The notes below the pieces were generated by a model, which was not told the DNA's origin, searched no databases, and was given only the letters and a program-made list of their open reading frames with translations. The position numbers and the translations under genes are program-made. Source: JAWXCM01 sp034408745 (GTDB lineage: Bacteria; Acidobacteriota; Terriglobia; Bryobacterales; Bryobacteraceae). Taken from it: a stretch of DNA of 17,330 nt. The stretch is taken from assembly GCA_034408745.1 (NCBI GenBank), contig JAWXCM010000119.1, positions 1-17,330 on the forward strand. The letters are read 5' to 3'. This document shows positions 1-6,711 of the stretch, in pieces (position 1 is the first letter of the stretch; the number at the start of each line of letters is the position of its first letter).

Positions 1-38
1 CTAAGTAGCAGATTCCAATCCTCGTCGAGAGGGTGCAT
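1..38 (-). CDS. 5' fragment of a gene leaving the left edge, probably leaderless
   Basis: On the minus strand an ATG at 38-36 opens a frame that stays open to the window edge: MHPLDEDWNLLL, 12 codons. Too little is present to name a family. The start is chosen because a sigma-70-like promoter (TTGATG, 17 nt, TATACT) ends only 6 nt upstream of the ATG, so transcription would begin at or next to the A of the start codon. No Shine-Dalgarno sequence precedes it. Being short, the frame could be chance; the promoter is the main support. Confidence 0.4.
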   Translation of the reverse strand, partial: MHPLDEDWNLLL

Positions 39-44
39 GCTGAC

Positions 45-73
45 AGTATAGCGCCTTCATTAAAAAACATCAA
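45..73 (-). promoter_or_regulatory. Sigma-70-type promoter
   Basis: Minus strand: -35 box TTGATG at 73-68, spacer of exactly 17 nt, -10 box TATACT at 50-45. The boxes match the consensus at 4 of 6 and 5 of 6 positions. The expected transcription start is near position 38, which coincides with an ATG. It lies downstream of the dapD 3' hairpin, so it would start a new transcription unit beyond the dap operon. Confidence 0.55.
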
Positions 74-108
74 TCCTTAAGTTAGCGCTTATGGGCCCCT
101 AGGCCTGC

Positions 109-128
109 GGCGGTTCCCCAGAACCGCC
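109..128 (-). terminator. Hairpin after dapD, probable end of the dap operon
   Basis: On the minus strand, five bases after the dapD TAG stop, GGCGGTTC and GAACCGCC form a perfect 8-bp stem around a TGGG loop. No U-tract follows directly; a run of six T occurs about 40 nt further on, inside the next promoter. Position and stem strength suggest termination or 3'-end protection, but it is not a classical intrinsic terminator. Confidence 0.5.
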
Positions 129-133
129 CCACA

Positions 134-982
134 CTACCGAAGCAAATCCTCAAGCTGAATCTTCGCGTCGGTCTTCTCATCCCGATACTTCACAATCACC
201 GGAGTGTACAGCGAGATTCCCCACTCCTTGCCCTTACCACTACCCACCGCCCGGGATCCCGCGATCACAACCGCGCCCTCGGGAATAATCAGCGGCATGT
301 CATCGGTGGCCGCATAAACCTGGCCCCGAACCAAATCGTAAACAGGCGTCGACCGGTTCAATATCGTGCCCGTCCCCAGAACCGCGCGCTTCCGCACAAT
401 TGTGCCTTCATAAACGCCGCAGTTGCCGCCCACAAGCACATCGTCTTCGATGATCACCGGCATCGCCCCCACCGGTTCCAGCACGCCGCCAATCTGCGAC
501 GCCGCCGAAATATGGCACCGCTCGCCGATCTGCGCACAGCTCCCAATCAGCGCATGCGAATCCACCATGGTATCGGAATCCACAAACGCTCCGACGTTGA
601 TATACATCGGAGGCATACACGTGACGCCGCGACCCACATAACAGCCATCGCGAATCGACGAACCGCCCGGCACCACACGCACCTGATCCGCCAGCGTCAG
701 CCGCTTCACCGGATACGATGACTTGTCGAACCACGGCTGCTTCAGCGGGTCAATCGACACGTCAATCACATTCGAAATGCGGAAGCCGAGCAGAATGCCC
801 TTCTTCACCCACTCGTTTACCTTCCAGCCACTGGGCGACGACCGATCCGGCTCGGCAGCACGAATACGCCCCTCGTTCAGACCACGCTTCAACTCGTCGA
901 ACGCGGCACGATACCCATGCAATATGTCACCGGAACGGTCTGCAAACGCAATTTCAATAGAACGAACCAGCGAGTCTGTCAA
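134..982 (-). CDS. dapD: 2,3,4,5-tetrahydropyridine-2,6-dicarboxylate N-succinyltransferase
   Basis: Transfers succinyl from succinyl-CoA to tetrahydrodipicolinate, entering the succinylase branch of diaminopimelate/lysine synthesis in the cytoplasm. The 282-residue protein is close to the usual length (E. coli about 274). Residues 1-100 form the N-terminal domain, and 100-250 show the hexapeptide rhythm of a left-handed beta-helix (GSCAQIGERCHIS, GGVLEP, TIIL-type turns). The family's catalytic Asp and Glu fit D141 (TMVDSH) and E192 (VYEGTIV). The start is TTG at 982: SIEIAFADR then aligns with the N-terminus of known DapD, and a GGAGG lies at 993-989, six bases upstream. The TTGA overlaps the dapA stop by 4 bp, indicating translational coupling. 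Last gene of the operon. Confidence 0.95.
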   Translation of the reverse strand: MTDSLVRSIEIAFADRSGDILHGYRAAFDELKRGLNEGRIRAAEPDRSSPSGWKVNEWVKKGILLGFRISNVIDVSIDPLKQPWFDKSSYPVKRLTLADQVRVVPGGSSIRDGCYVGRGVTCMPPMYINVGAFVDSDTMVDSHALIGSCAQIGERCHISAASQIGGVLEPVGAMPVIIEDDVLVGGNCGVYEGTIVRKRAVLGTGTILNRSTPVYDLVRGQVYAATDDMPLIIPEGAVVIAGSRAVGSGKGKEWGISLYTPVIVKYRDEKTDAKIQLEDLLR

Positions 983-1857
983 ATCAAGCCTCCGGCACGA
1001 AGTGTATCCTGAATCCTGGCCTGGTTTGATTCCGCGGCAGCGACCATCGGCAGCCGGTAAACGGGCTGCAACAGTCCCATGGCAGCCAGAGCGGCTTTCA
1101 CCGGAATCGGATTGGATTCCACGAATAGCACATCCATTAGTGGAAGCCAGCGCCGATGAATCTCACGGCAGCTCGAAAAATTTCCGTCGAGTCCCGCGCG
1201 AACCAGTTCCGTCATCTGCTTCGGAATCACGTTCGACACCACCGAAATCAGCCCATGCCCGCCAAGTGCAAGCAACGGAAGCGTCAGCGAGTCGTCCCCC
1301 GACAGCACCGCGAAATCGTCCGGAGCATCGGCGCAGATCCTGCCCATCTGGTTCACATCGCCCGACGCCTCTTTAATCCCGGCAATTCCGTCAATCGCCG
1401 CCAGGCGCTGCACCGTCGACGGTTCCACGTTCACGCCCGTCCGCCCCTTCACGCTGTAAACGATGATCGGAATGCCCACGGCCTTCTCAATCGCCGCATA
1501 GTGCTGGATCAGACCTTCCTGCGTGGGCTTGTTGTAATACGGCGTGACGGAGAGGATGCCGTCGGCGCCCAGATCCGCCACCTCGGCCGCCAGTTCGATC
1601 ACTTCACGCGTGTTGTATCCACCCGCGCCAGCCAGCACCGGAGTGCGCCCATCGGACTCTTCCAGCGTGATCTCGACCACGCGCAGGTGTTCCTCAGGCC
1701 GCAGCGTGGGACTCTCACCCGTGGTGCCGCACGGGACCAGGAAGTCGATCCCCGCGTCGATCTGGCGTCGCACCAGCGCGCGAAATGCCGCTTCGTCAAC
1801 CGAGCCGTCTCCATGAAACGGCGTAACCAGCGCCGTGCCGCATCCCCGGAATTTCAT
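979..1857 (-). CDS. dapA: 4-hydroxy-tetrahydrodipicolinate synthase
   Basis: Condenses pyruvate with aspartate semialdehyde, the first committed step to diaminopimelate and lysine. The 292-residue TIM-barrel protein has the family's usual length. Visible signatures are GTTGE at 44-48, Y134 and R139 in YSVKGRTG, and the Schiff-base lysine K162 in IKEASG. The segment around Y134 departs from the enterobacterial YNVPSRTG, but Tyr, Arg, Thr and Gly are kept. ATG at 1857 overlaps the dapB stop as ATGA, and GGAGG sits a few bases upstream inside dapB. Members of this fold also act on N-acetylneuraminate or keto-deoxy sugars; the operon makes DapA the clear choice. Confidence 0.96.
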   Translation of the reverse strand: MKFRGCGTALVTPFHGDGSVDEAAFRALVRRQIDAGIDFLVPCGTTGESPTLRPEEHLRVVEITLEESDGRTPVLAGAGGYNTREVIELAAEVADLGADGILSVTPYYNKPTQEGLIQHYAAIEKAVGIPIIVYSVKGRTGVNVEPSTVQRLAAIDGIAGIKEASGDVNQMGRICADAPDDFAVLSGDDSLTLPLLALGGHGLISVVSNVIPKQMTELVRAGLDGNFSSCREIHRRWLPLMDVLFVESNPIPVKAALAAMGLLQPVYRLPMVAAAESNQARIQDTLRAGGLI

Positions 1858-2552
1858 GCTTTTCCTCCGAACAGGACTTCGCTGAACTCAAATAAACCGC
1901 GCTTGCCAACAACCCACTGCGCCGCCTTCAAAGCGCCGCGTGCGAACCCTTCCCGGCTCCGCGCGGTGTGTCGAAGCGTCAACGTATCGGCCGACGAATC
2001 GAACCCAATTTCATGCGTGCCCGGATGCCGCCCCGCGCGGCTGGAACTCACATCGATATTGCGCTCATAGCCAGCCGACTTCATTTCTTCCACCAGCTTC
2101 ACCAGCGTCCCGGAAGGCGCATCCTTCTTCGTGTCGTGGTGAATCTCCCATGCCCACGACCCGTACTCGGACTCATTCGCCATCAGCCGCGCCGCCTCCG
2201 ACACCAGCCGGAAAAATACGTTCACGCCGACCGAGAAATTCGGACTCCACACCAGTCCGATCCCGCCCGCATCCACCGCCGCCTGGACTCGAGCCATCTC
2301 CTCGCCCCAGCCCGTCGTACCGACTACAGTGTTCACGCCCGCCGCCGCCAGCCGCTCCATATTGGCGACCGCCGTATGGGGAGTCGAAAATTCAATCGCC
2401 GCGTCGATGCCCGCAAACGCCTCGCGTGTGATGCCCTCGCCCGAAGCATTATTGTTTTCATCCATCACCAGCGCCACTTCGCAGCCATACTCCGGCGCCA
2501 GTTCCGCGATCAGCTTCCCCATCTTCCCGTAGCCGACGATCGCAATCTTCAT
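1854..2552 (-). CDS. dapB: 4-hydroxy-tetrahydrodipicolinate reductase
   Basis: Reduces the DapA product to tetrahydrodipicolinate with NAD(P)H. The N-terminus carries the Rossmann motif GYGKMG at residues 7-12, then FSTPHTAV at 55-62 and VVGTTGW at 76-82. The catalytic segment HHDTKKDAPSGT at 138-149 holds the paired histidines and the lysine of the family. At 232 residues it is shorter than E. coli DapB (273), but no core motif is missing; the shortening appears spread over loops. It overlaps lysC and dapA by 4 bp each (ATGA), so all three are probably translationally coupled. Confidence 0.95.
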   Translation of the reverse strand: MKIAIVGYGKMGKLIAELAPEYGCEVALVMDENNNASGEGITREAFAGIDAAIEFSTPHTAVANMERLAAAGVNTVVGTTGWGEEMARVQAAVDAGGIGLVWSPNFSVGVNVFFRLVSEAARLMANESEYGSWAWEIHHDTKKDAPSGTLVKLVEEMKSAGYERNIDVSSSRAGRHPGTHEIGFDSSADTLTLRHTARSREGFARGALKAAQWVVGKRGLFEFSEVLFGGKA

Positions 2553-3925
2553 GCCGCGAATACCTCTCGGTCGAGTTCTGTGAAAAACTCCGCGTGCAGC
2601 CGTTCCACAGCCGTTTTCAAATCCGCCTGCGCCACAACAACGCCAATGTTGAGCAGCGACGCGCCCTGCGAAATCATCCGCACATTCACATCTTCCAGTG
2701 CCCGAAACACATGGCTCGCGACACCGGGCGTCAGCCGAATATTATCCCCGACAATACACACGATCGCCTGCGCTTCTTCCGACGTGACTTCGGAGAACTG
2801 ACGCAATTCCCGAATAATCTCCCGCAGCCGGGACGTGTTGTCAATCGTCAGCGACACACTCACCTCGCTGGTGGCGATCATGTCCACCGACGTCTCAAAC
2901 CGGTCGAACACCTCGAAAATTCTCCGCAGGAACCCGTGAGCCCCCAGCATCCGGCTCGACACAATATTCAGCAGCGTCACGTTCTTCTTGCAGGCAATCG
3001 ACTTGGCGATGTTGTTGCACGGAACACTTTCGCGCGAGATCCGCGTGCCTTCCACTTCCGGCCGCCGCGAGTTCAGAATCAGCACCGGAATATTCCGTTC
3101 GACGGCCGGCATCACCGTCGACGGGTGCAGCACCTTCGCTCCGAAATACGCCAGTTCCGCCGCTTCGGCAAAGGAAATCTGCCGCACTCGAAAGCCGCCC
3201 GGCATCACGGTGGGATCGGCCGTGAGCATACCGTCGACATCGGTCCAGATCTGAATCTCCTGCGCCCCAATCCCGGCGCCGATCAGAGCCGCGCTGAAAT
3301 CGGAGCCACCCCGGCCCAGCGTCGACGTTACGCCGTCTTCAGTAGCGCCGATAAACCCGCCCATCACCACCACACCGGTTTGCAGCTTCTCCGGCAGCGT
3401 GCCTTCCAGCCGCGCATATGTTTGCGGCAGCAGCGGAGTGGCGTGCGTGAACCGGCCGTCGGTGACAATTACCTCGCGCGAATCCACATGGCTCGACGGG
3501 ATGCCCATCTCCTCAAAGGCATAATGACAAACCATGCTCGACAGGCGCTCCCCATAACTCGACACCGCGTCCGTTGCCCGTGGAGTCAGTTCCCCGAGCA
3601 CCGAGATGCCCTTGATCAACTCCTCCAGCTCGTCGAACAGCGACGTCACGGTAGCTTCCAGATCGGCCGCGCGCCGGCCCTTCGGAACCAGGTCCCGGCC
3701 CTCTTTCAGATGGAACTCGCGCAGCGCCTCCAGCAATTCGAGCGCATCTTCGCGCTCGCCTTTCGAAGCCGCGTCGGCAATGGCCAGCAGCTTATTCGTG
3801 GTCTTGCCCATCGCCGAGACAACCACCACGGGACGGCGTGACAGCCGCCCCTGCACGATCGATGCGACACGCCGTATCGCGGCGGCGGATTCCACAGAAC
3901 TTCCGCCGAATTTCATTACTATCAT
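2549..3925 (-). CDS. lysC: Aspartate kinase, monofunctional, with C-terminal ACT domains
   Basis: Phosphorylates aspartate, the entry step of the aspartate amino-acid family. The kinase domain (residues 1-290) shows MKFGGSS at 4-10, VVVSAMGKTTNKL near 33-46, the ATDAVSSYGERLSS segment and GRGGSDFSAAL. Residues from about 310 look like tandem ACT domains (VTLLNIVSSRMLGAHGF; VNVRMISQGASLLNIGVVV), the usual allosteric site for lysine or threonine. The length of 458 is typical of the E. coli LysC type; there is no homoserine dehydrogenase fusion. ATG at 3925 directly abuts the asd TAG stop with no gap. Which end product inhibits it cannot be read from sequence alone. Sitting behind a lysine riboswitch suggests the lysine-dedicated isozyme. 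Confidence 0.94.
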   Translation of the reverse strand: MIVMKFGGSSVESAAAIRRVASIVQGRLSRRPVVVVSAMGKTTNKLLAIADAASKGEREDALELLEALREFHLKEGRDLVPKGRRAADLEATVTSLFDELEELIKGISVLGELTPRATDAVSSYGERLSSMVCHYAFEEMGIPSSHVDSREVIVTDGRFTHATPLLPQTYARLEGTLPEKLQTGVVVMGGFIGATEDGVTSTLGRGGSDFSAALIGAGIGAQEIQIWTDVDGMLTADPTVMPGGFRVRQISFAEAAELAYFGAKVLHPSTVMPAVERNIPVLILNSRRPEVEGTRISRESVPCNNIAKSIACKKNVTLLNIVSSRMLGAHGFLRRIFEVFDRFETSVDMIATSEVSVSLTIDNTSRLREIIRELRQFSEVTSEEAQAIVCIVGDNIRLTPGVASHVFRALEDVNVRMISQGASLLNIGVVVAQADLKTAVERLHAEFFTELDREVFAA

Positions 3926-4975
3926 CTAGCCCAGAAGTCCTTCCGAGTACATCAACTCGGCGTTAAGTACGGCGGCGCCAGCCGCGCCACGCACGGTGTT
4001 GTGGCCGCACGCAATAAATTTATAATCGAATACCGGGCATTCCCGCAGTCGCCCAACGGTCACGGTCATGCCATTATCCCGGTCGATATCGCGACGCGGC
4101 TGCGGCCGGTCCGCCTGATCCAGATAGACCACCGGACGCGGCGGAGCGCTTGGCAAACCCTTCTGCTGCGGCAGGCTGGTGTACGAATCGAACGCGGCCC
4201 GCAGCGCCTCGACACCGACCTTCTGCTCCAGTTCCACGCTCACGCAAACCATATGCCCGTCGACAACCGGCACCCGATTGCAATGCGCGCTCACCTTCGC
4301 CCGAAGCGGCTGAAACGAATCGCCGACCAGTTCGCCCAGAATCTTCTGCGTTTCCGATTCCATTTTCGGCTCTTCACTGCCGATATACGGAATCACATTT
4401 CCCAAAATATCCATCGACGCCACACCCGGATATCCCGCGCCCGAAACCGCCTGTAACGTGGCGCACAAAATGCGCTGAATTCCGAACGGTTTCAAAGGCG
4501 CCAGCCCCAGCGTCATCACAATCGTCGAGCAGTTCGGGTTGGTAACGATCATGCCCTTCCAGCCCCGATTCTTCCGCTGCAGCGGCAGAATCCGCAGGTG
4601 ATCGTAATTGATCTCAGGCACCAGCAGAGGCACATCGGCTTCCATCCGGTGATTGCGTGAATTCGAAACAACAACGTGCCCCGCCGCCGCAAACGCCTGC
4701 TCAATGTCCGTCGCAACCGACGCGTCCATCGCCGAAAACACCAGCTTCGGAGGCGCCGTCGACGGGTCGCAGACCTGCACAGTCAGCCCCGCGATGCGCG
4801 GCGGCATCTCGGCATCCAGCCGCCACTGAGTCGCATCCGAGTACAGCTTTCCGGCCGACCGGTCACTCGCGCCAACCCACGTCAACTCAAACCACGGATG
4901 ATTCCGAAGGAACTTCACAAAGTGCTGGCCGACCATTCCGGTCGCGCCCAATACGCCGACTTCAATCTTCTTCAT
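3926..4975 (-). CDS. asd: Aspartate-semialdehyde dehydrogenase, archaeal/fungal-type
   Basis: Converts aspartyl phosphate to aspartate semialdehyde with NADPH. GATGMVG at 10-16 is the nucleotide-binding loop, C149 in TNPNCST is the acyl-enzyme cysteine, and HCNRVPVVDGH at 231-241 supplies the substrate Arg (R234) and the general-base His (H241). The TNPNCST plus CNRVPV..DGH arrangement resembles the archaeal and fungal branch more than the classical enterobacterial enzyme. The 349-residue length also fits. It lies 11 bp behind dapE and abuts lysC. The Shine-Dalgarno is weak (GAAAGA), so coupling from dapE is plausible. Confidence 0.94.
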   Translation of the reverse strand: MKKIEVGVLGATGMVGQHFVKFLRNHPWFELTWVGASDRSAGKLYSDATQWRLDAEMPPRIAGLTVQVCDPSTAPPKLVFSAMDASVATDIEQAFAAAGHVVVSNSRNHRMEADVPLLVPEINYDHLRILPLQRKNRGWKGMIVTNPNCSTIVMTLGLAPLKPFGIQRILCATLQAVSGAGYPGVASMDILGNVIPYIGSEEPKMESETQKILGELVGDSFQPLRAKVSAHCNRVPVVDGHMVCVSVELEQKVGVEALRAAFDSYTSLPQQKGLPSAPPRPVVYLDQADRPQPRRDIDRDNGMTVTVGRLRECPVFDYKFIACGHNTVRGAAGAAVLNAELMYSEGLLG

Positions 4976-4986
4976 GAGTTTGTCTT

Positions 4987-5994
4987 TCAGGCCACCATAA
5001 GGCGTCGGACCATCGCTTCGTAAAGGTCCACCGCCTGGTGCAGATGCGCTTTCGGCACGCGTTCCTCGGTCGTGTGCGCTACGTGAATTGTGCCTGGGCC
5101 GATGAGGAACGGCTGTCCCCAGGCGGTACCGAATGCCGGAATATCGGTGGTATACGCAACCACGGTCGTCTCGAATCCATCCAGCGATCCGAGCCGTACG
5201 GCGGGAATTCGCAGTACTTCGCTGATCTCCACCGTGTCGTCCACCACGCCGCGCACAATGGTGTCCGTCGAGTCGCCGCCATCGATAATGCGAATCATTA
5301 CTTCCGCTTTCGCATAATCGGCAATGACATTCGTGGCTCGGCCACCAGTAATAGTCCCGATATTCAGCGTCGACGGACCCAGCAGCAAATCCACCGGCAG
5401 CGGAACAGCCAGTATCGACTGCAGTACCGGCACCAGCTTGTGGATCGCCGAATCGCCCAGCTCGGGATAAGCCGAGTGCGCCATCCGCCCGCGCGCGATC
5501 AGTTCATAGCGCAGACAGCCCTTCGACCCCAGCGCCAGTCGATTCTCCGTCGGCTCGCCGTTGATAATGAACTTCGACCCGCGTGGATCCTGCGCAGCCG
5601 CATACGCGCCAGCCGAGTTGCGCTCCTCACCGACCACAAACAGCAGCCCGAAATTGCGCACGCCAGCAGCCAGAAGCCGCTCCGCAGCCTGAATCATCGA
5701 CGCGATAATGCCCTTGGTGTCGCACGCCCCGCGCCCCCACACATCGGTGTCGTCCTCGCGCGACGCGAAGAACGGCGGCACAGTGTCCATGTGAGTCGAC
5801 AACGTGACTATCGGAGTGCCCCAGCACGCAAGAACATTGAAGCGGTGCGGCTCCACCTCAATCTTCTCCACGGCACCGCCAGTGCCGCCGGCCATTGCAC
5901 GAAGACGCTGAAACAGATATTCGCCGACAGCTTCTTCGTTGTCTGTGATCGATTCGATGTCAACAAGAGCCCGGGTAAGGGCGACTACGTCCAT
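4987..5994 (-). CDS. dapE: M20-family deacylase, probable succinyl-diaminopimelate desuccinylase
   Basis: Probably hydrolyses N-succinyl-LL-diaminopimelate to LL-diaminopimelate. The two-zinc M20 signature is complete: H68 and D70 (STHMDTVPP), D92 (GRGACDTKG), catalytic E123 with ligand E124 (GEER), a further acidic ligand in the NGEPTE segment (about E147), and H307 (AHTTEE). H173 (MAHSAYPE) marks the lid/dimerisation domain, about residues 155-265. At 335 residues it is shorter than E. coli DapE (375) and near the size of ArgE/LysK-type relatives, so acetylornithine or LysW-linked substrates cannot be excluded by sequence. Co-transcription with dapD favours DapE. First gene behind the lysine riboswitch. 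A weak GGAA lies 9 nt before the ATG. Confidence 0.85.
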   Translation of the reverse strand: MDVVALTRALVDIESITDNEEAVGEYLFQRLRAMAGGTGGAVEKIEVEPHRFNVLACWGTPIVTLSTHMDTVPPFFASREDDTDVWGRGACDTKGIIASMIQAAERLLAAGVRNFGLLFVVGEERNSAGAYAAAQDPRGSKFIINGEPTENRLALGSKGCLRYELIARGRMAHSAYPELGDSAIHKLVPVLQSILAVPLPVDLLLGPSTLNIGTITGGRATNVIADYAKAEVMIRIIDGGDSTDTIVRGVVDDTVEISEVLRIPAVRLGSLDGFETTVVAYTTDIPAFGTAWGQPFLIGPGTIHVAHTTEERVPKAHLHQAVDLYEAMVRRLMVA

Positions 5995-6081
5995 AATTGA
6001 TAGTTCCAGTCTGTATGGATAAAGAGGGGACTAACGAGTAGCGGACCGCGAGGGCATGAGTAAATTGCGGCTGGCATCCTC
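5990..6081 (-). promoter_or_regulatory. Riboswitch expression platform and 5' leader of dapE
   Basis: This stretch lies between the aptamer's closing helix and the dapE start. It has no hairpin followed by a U-run, so a classical intrinsic terminator is not visible. Two structures could act instead. UACUCAUG (6062-6055) is the exact complement of CAUGAGUA (6236-6229) inside the aptamer. UCCAUA (6019-6014) can pair with UAUGGA (5995-5990), which contains the dapE start codon. Both are predictions by eye; translation control is my preferred reading. Confidence 0.45.
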
Positions 6082-6253
6082 GATAGCGCCCCACCCGCTT
6101 TGCAGCGGATGACAGTGGACCGGTCTTAACCGACATCCCCCAACCAGGCCGGAGTCTCTTCCGGTTCCAGTTTCGGCGGCCCACCCCTTTCACCGAAGCT
6201 TCGGAGATACCCGAAACTCTGCACCGGCTACTCATGAAGACCGCGCCTCTACC
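6082..6253 (-). promoter_or_regulatory. Lysine riboswitch (L-box) aptamer
   Basis: Read on the minus strand, the leader of dapE contains the L-box core elements in the family's order: AGAGGCGCG (6250-6242), AUGAGUAG (6235-6228), GGUGAAAGGGG (6194-6184), GCCGCCGAAAC (6180-6170), UGGUUGGGGG (6146-6137), CUGUCA (6115-6110) and GCGCUAUC (6089-6082). The ends GGUAG and CUAUC pair to form closing helix P1. The layout closely resembles the Thermotoga-type aptamer. It should bind lysine and lower expression of the dap operon. The 3' gene of the previous unit ends only 33 bp upstream. A CATAAT at 6291-6286 could be a -10 box, but no -35 box was found. Confidence 0.92.
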
Positions 6254-6286
6254 GTGAACTCTAAGAATAACATGCGACCAGTTCCA

Positions 6287-6706
6287 TTATGGGATTTTGG
6301 TCGTCTGATGCGCCGCCAGCAGCCATTTGCCGCCCTGCTTCACCCACAGATGCATCATCATCACGTGGTCATTAAACTTGCCGGCGTCATTCGTGCCGAT
6401 CGTCCGGACCACCGAGTGCGATACAGCCGACTGCCCGTACGTCACAACCTTGGTCTTCTCAATGATCACGTCGGTATACCGCTGCTTGCCGGACTTCAGC
6501 CGGTTAATGTACGTGGTCTTGTCTTCCACGTTGCCTGTCGCATGCGCATAGATCAGGCCGGGAGTATATACCTTCTCCAGAGTTGCCGTGTCGCCGGCCT
6601 TCACCGCCGCCGCCCACTTCACGTCGGCATCTCGAATCGCGTCTTCCGGCCCGGCCGCGAACACGGCCGCCGTCGCCAGCAGAATTGTCAGAATCGATCG
6701 GGTCAT
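6287..6706 (-). CDS. Secreted SnoaL-like / DUF4440-type NTF2-fold protein
   Basis: A 139-residue protein with a short signal peptide (MTRSILTILLATAAVFA, cleavage probably after residue 17) followed by one NTF2-like domain. The start AIRDADVKWAAAVKAGDTATLEKVY and the LIYAHATG, VRTIGTNDAGKFN and MMMHLWVKQGGKWLLAAHQTTKIP segments match the small DUF4440/SnoaL-like class. Some members of the class are enzymes and others only bind ligands; the substrate here is unknown. The ATG lies 5 bp after the histidine kinase stop. AGAAGG sits only 1 nt before the ATG, which is unusually close, so translation may depend on coupling to the kinase gene. Confidence 0.8.
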   Translation of the reverse strand: MTRSILTILLATAAVFAAGPEDAIRDADVKWAAAVKAGDTATLEKVYTPGLIYAHATGNVEDKTTYINRLKSGKQRYTDVIIEKTKVVTYGQSAVSHSVVRTIGTNDAGKFNDHVMMMHLWVKQGGKWLLAAHQTTKIP

Positions 6707-6711
6707 GCCTT

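Noticed and set aside
1156..3841. Long plus-strand frames (1156-2070, 1968-2801, 2594-3841) antisense to dapA, dapB and lysC
   Set aside because: They are Arg/His/Pro-rich shadows of well-supported minus-strand genes, as expected in GC-rich DNA.
5960..6235. Minus-strand frame of 91 codons spanning the dapE leader
   Set aside because: It lies across the lysine riboswitch and runs out of frame into dapE. Its composition is arginine-rich and it has no family pattern.
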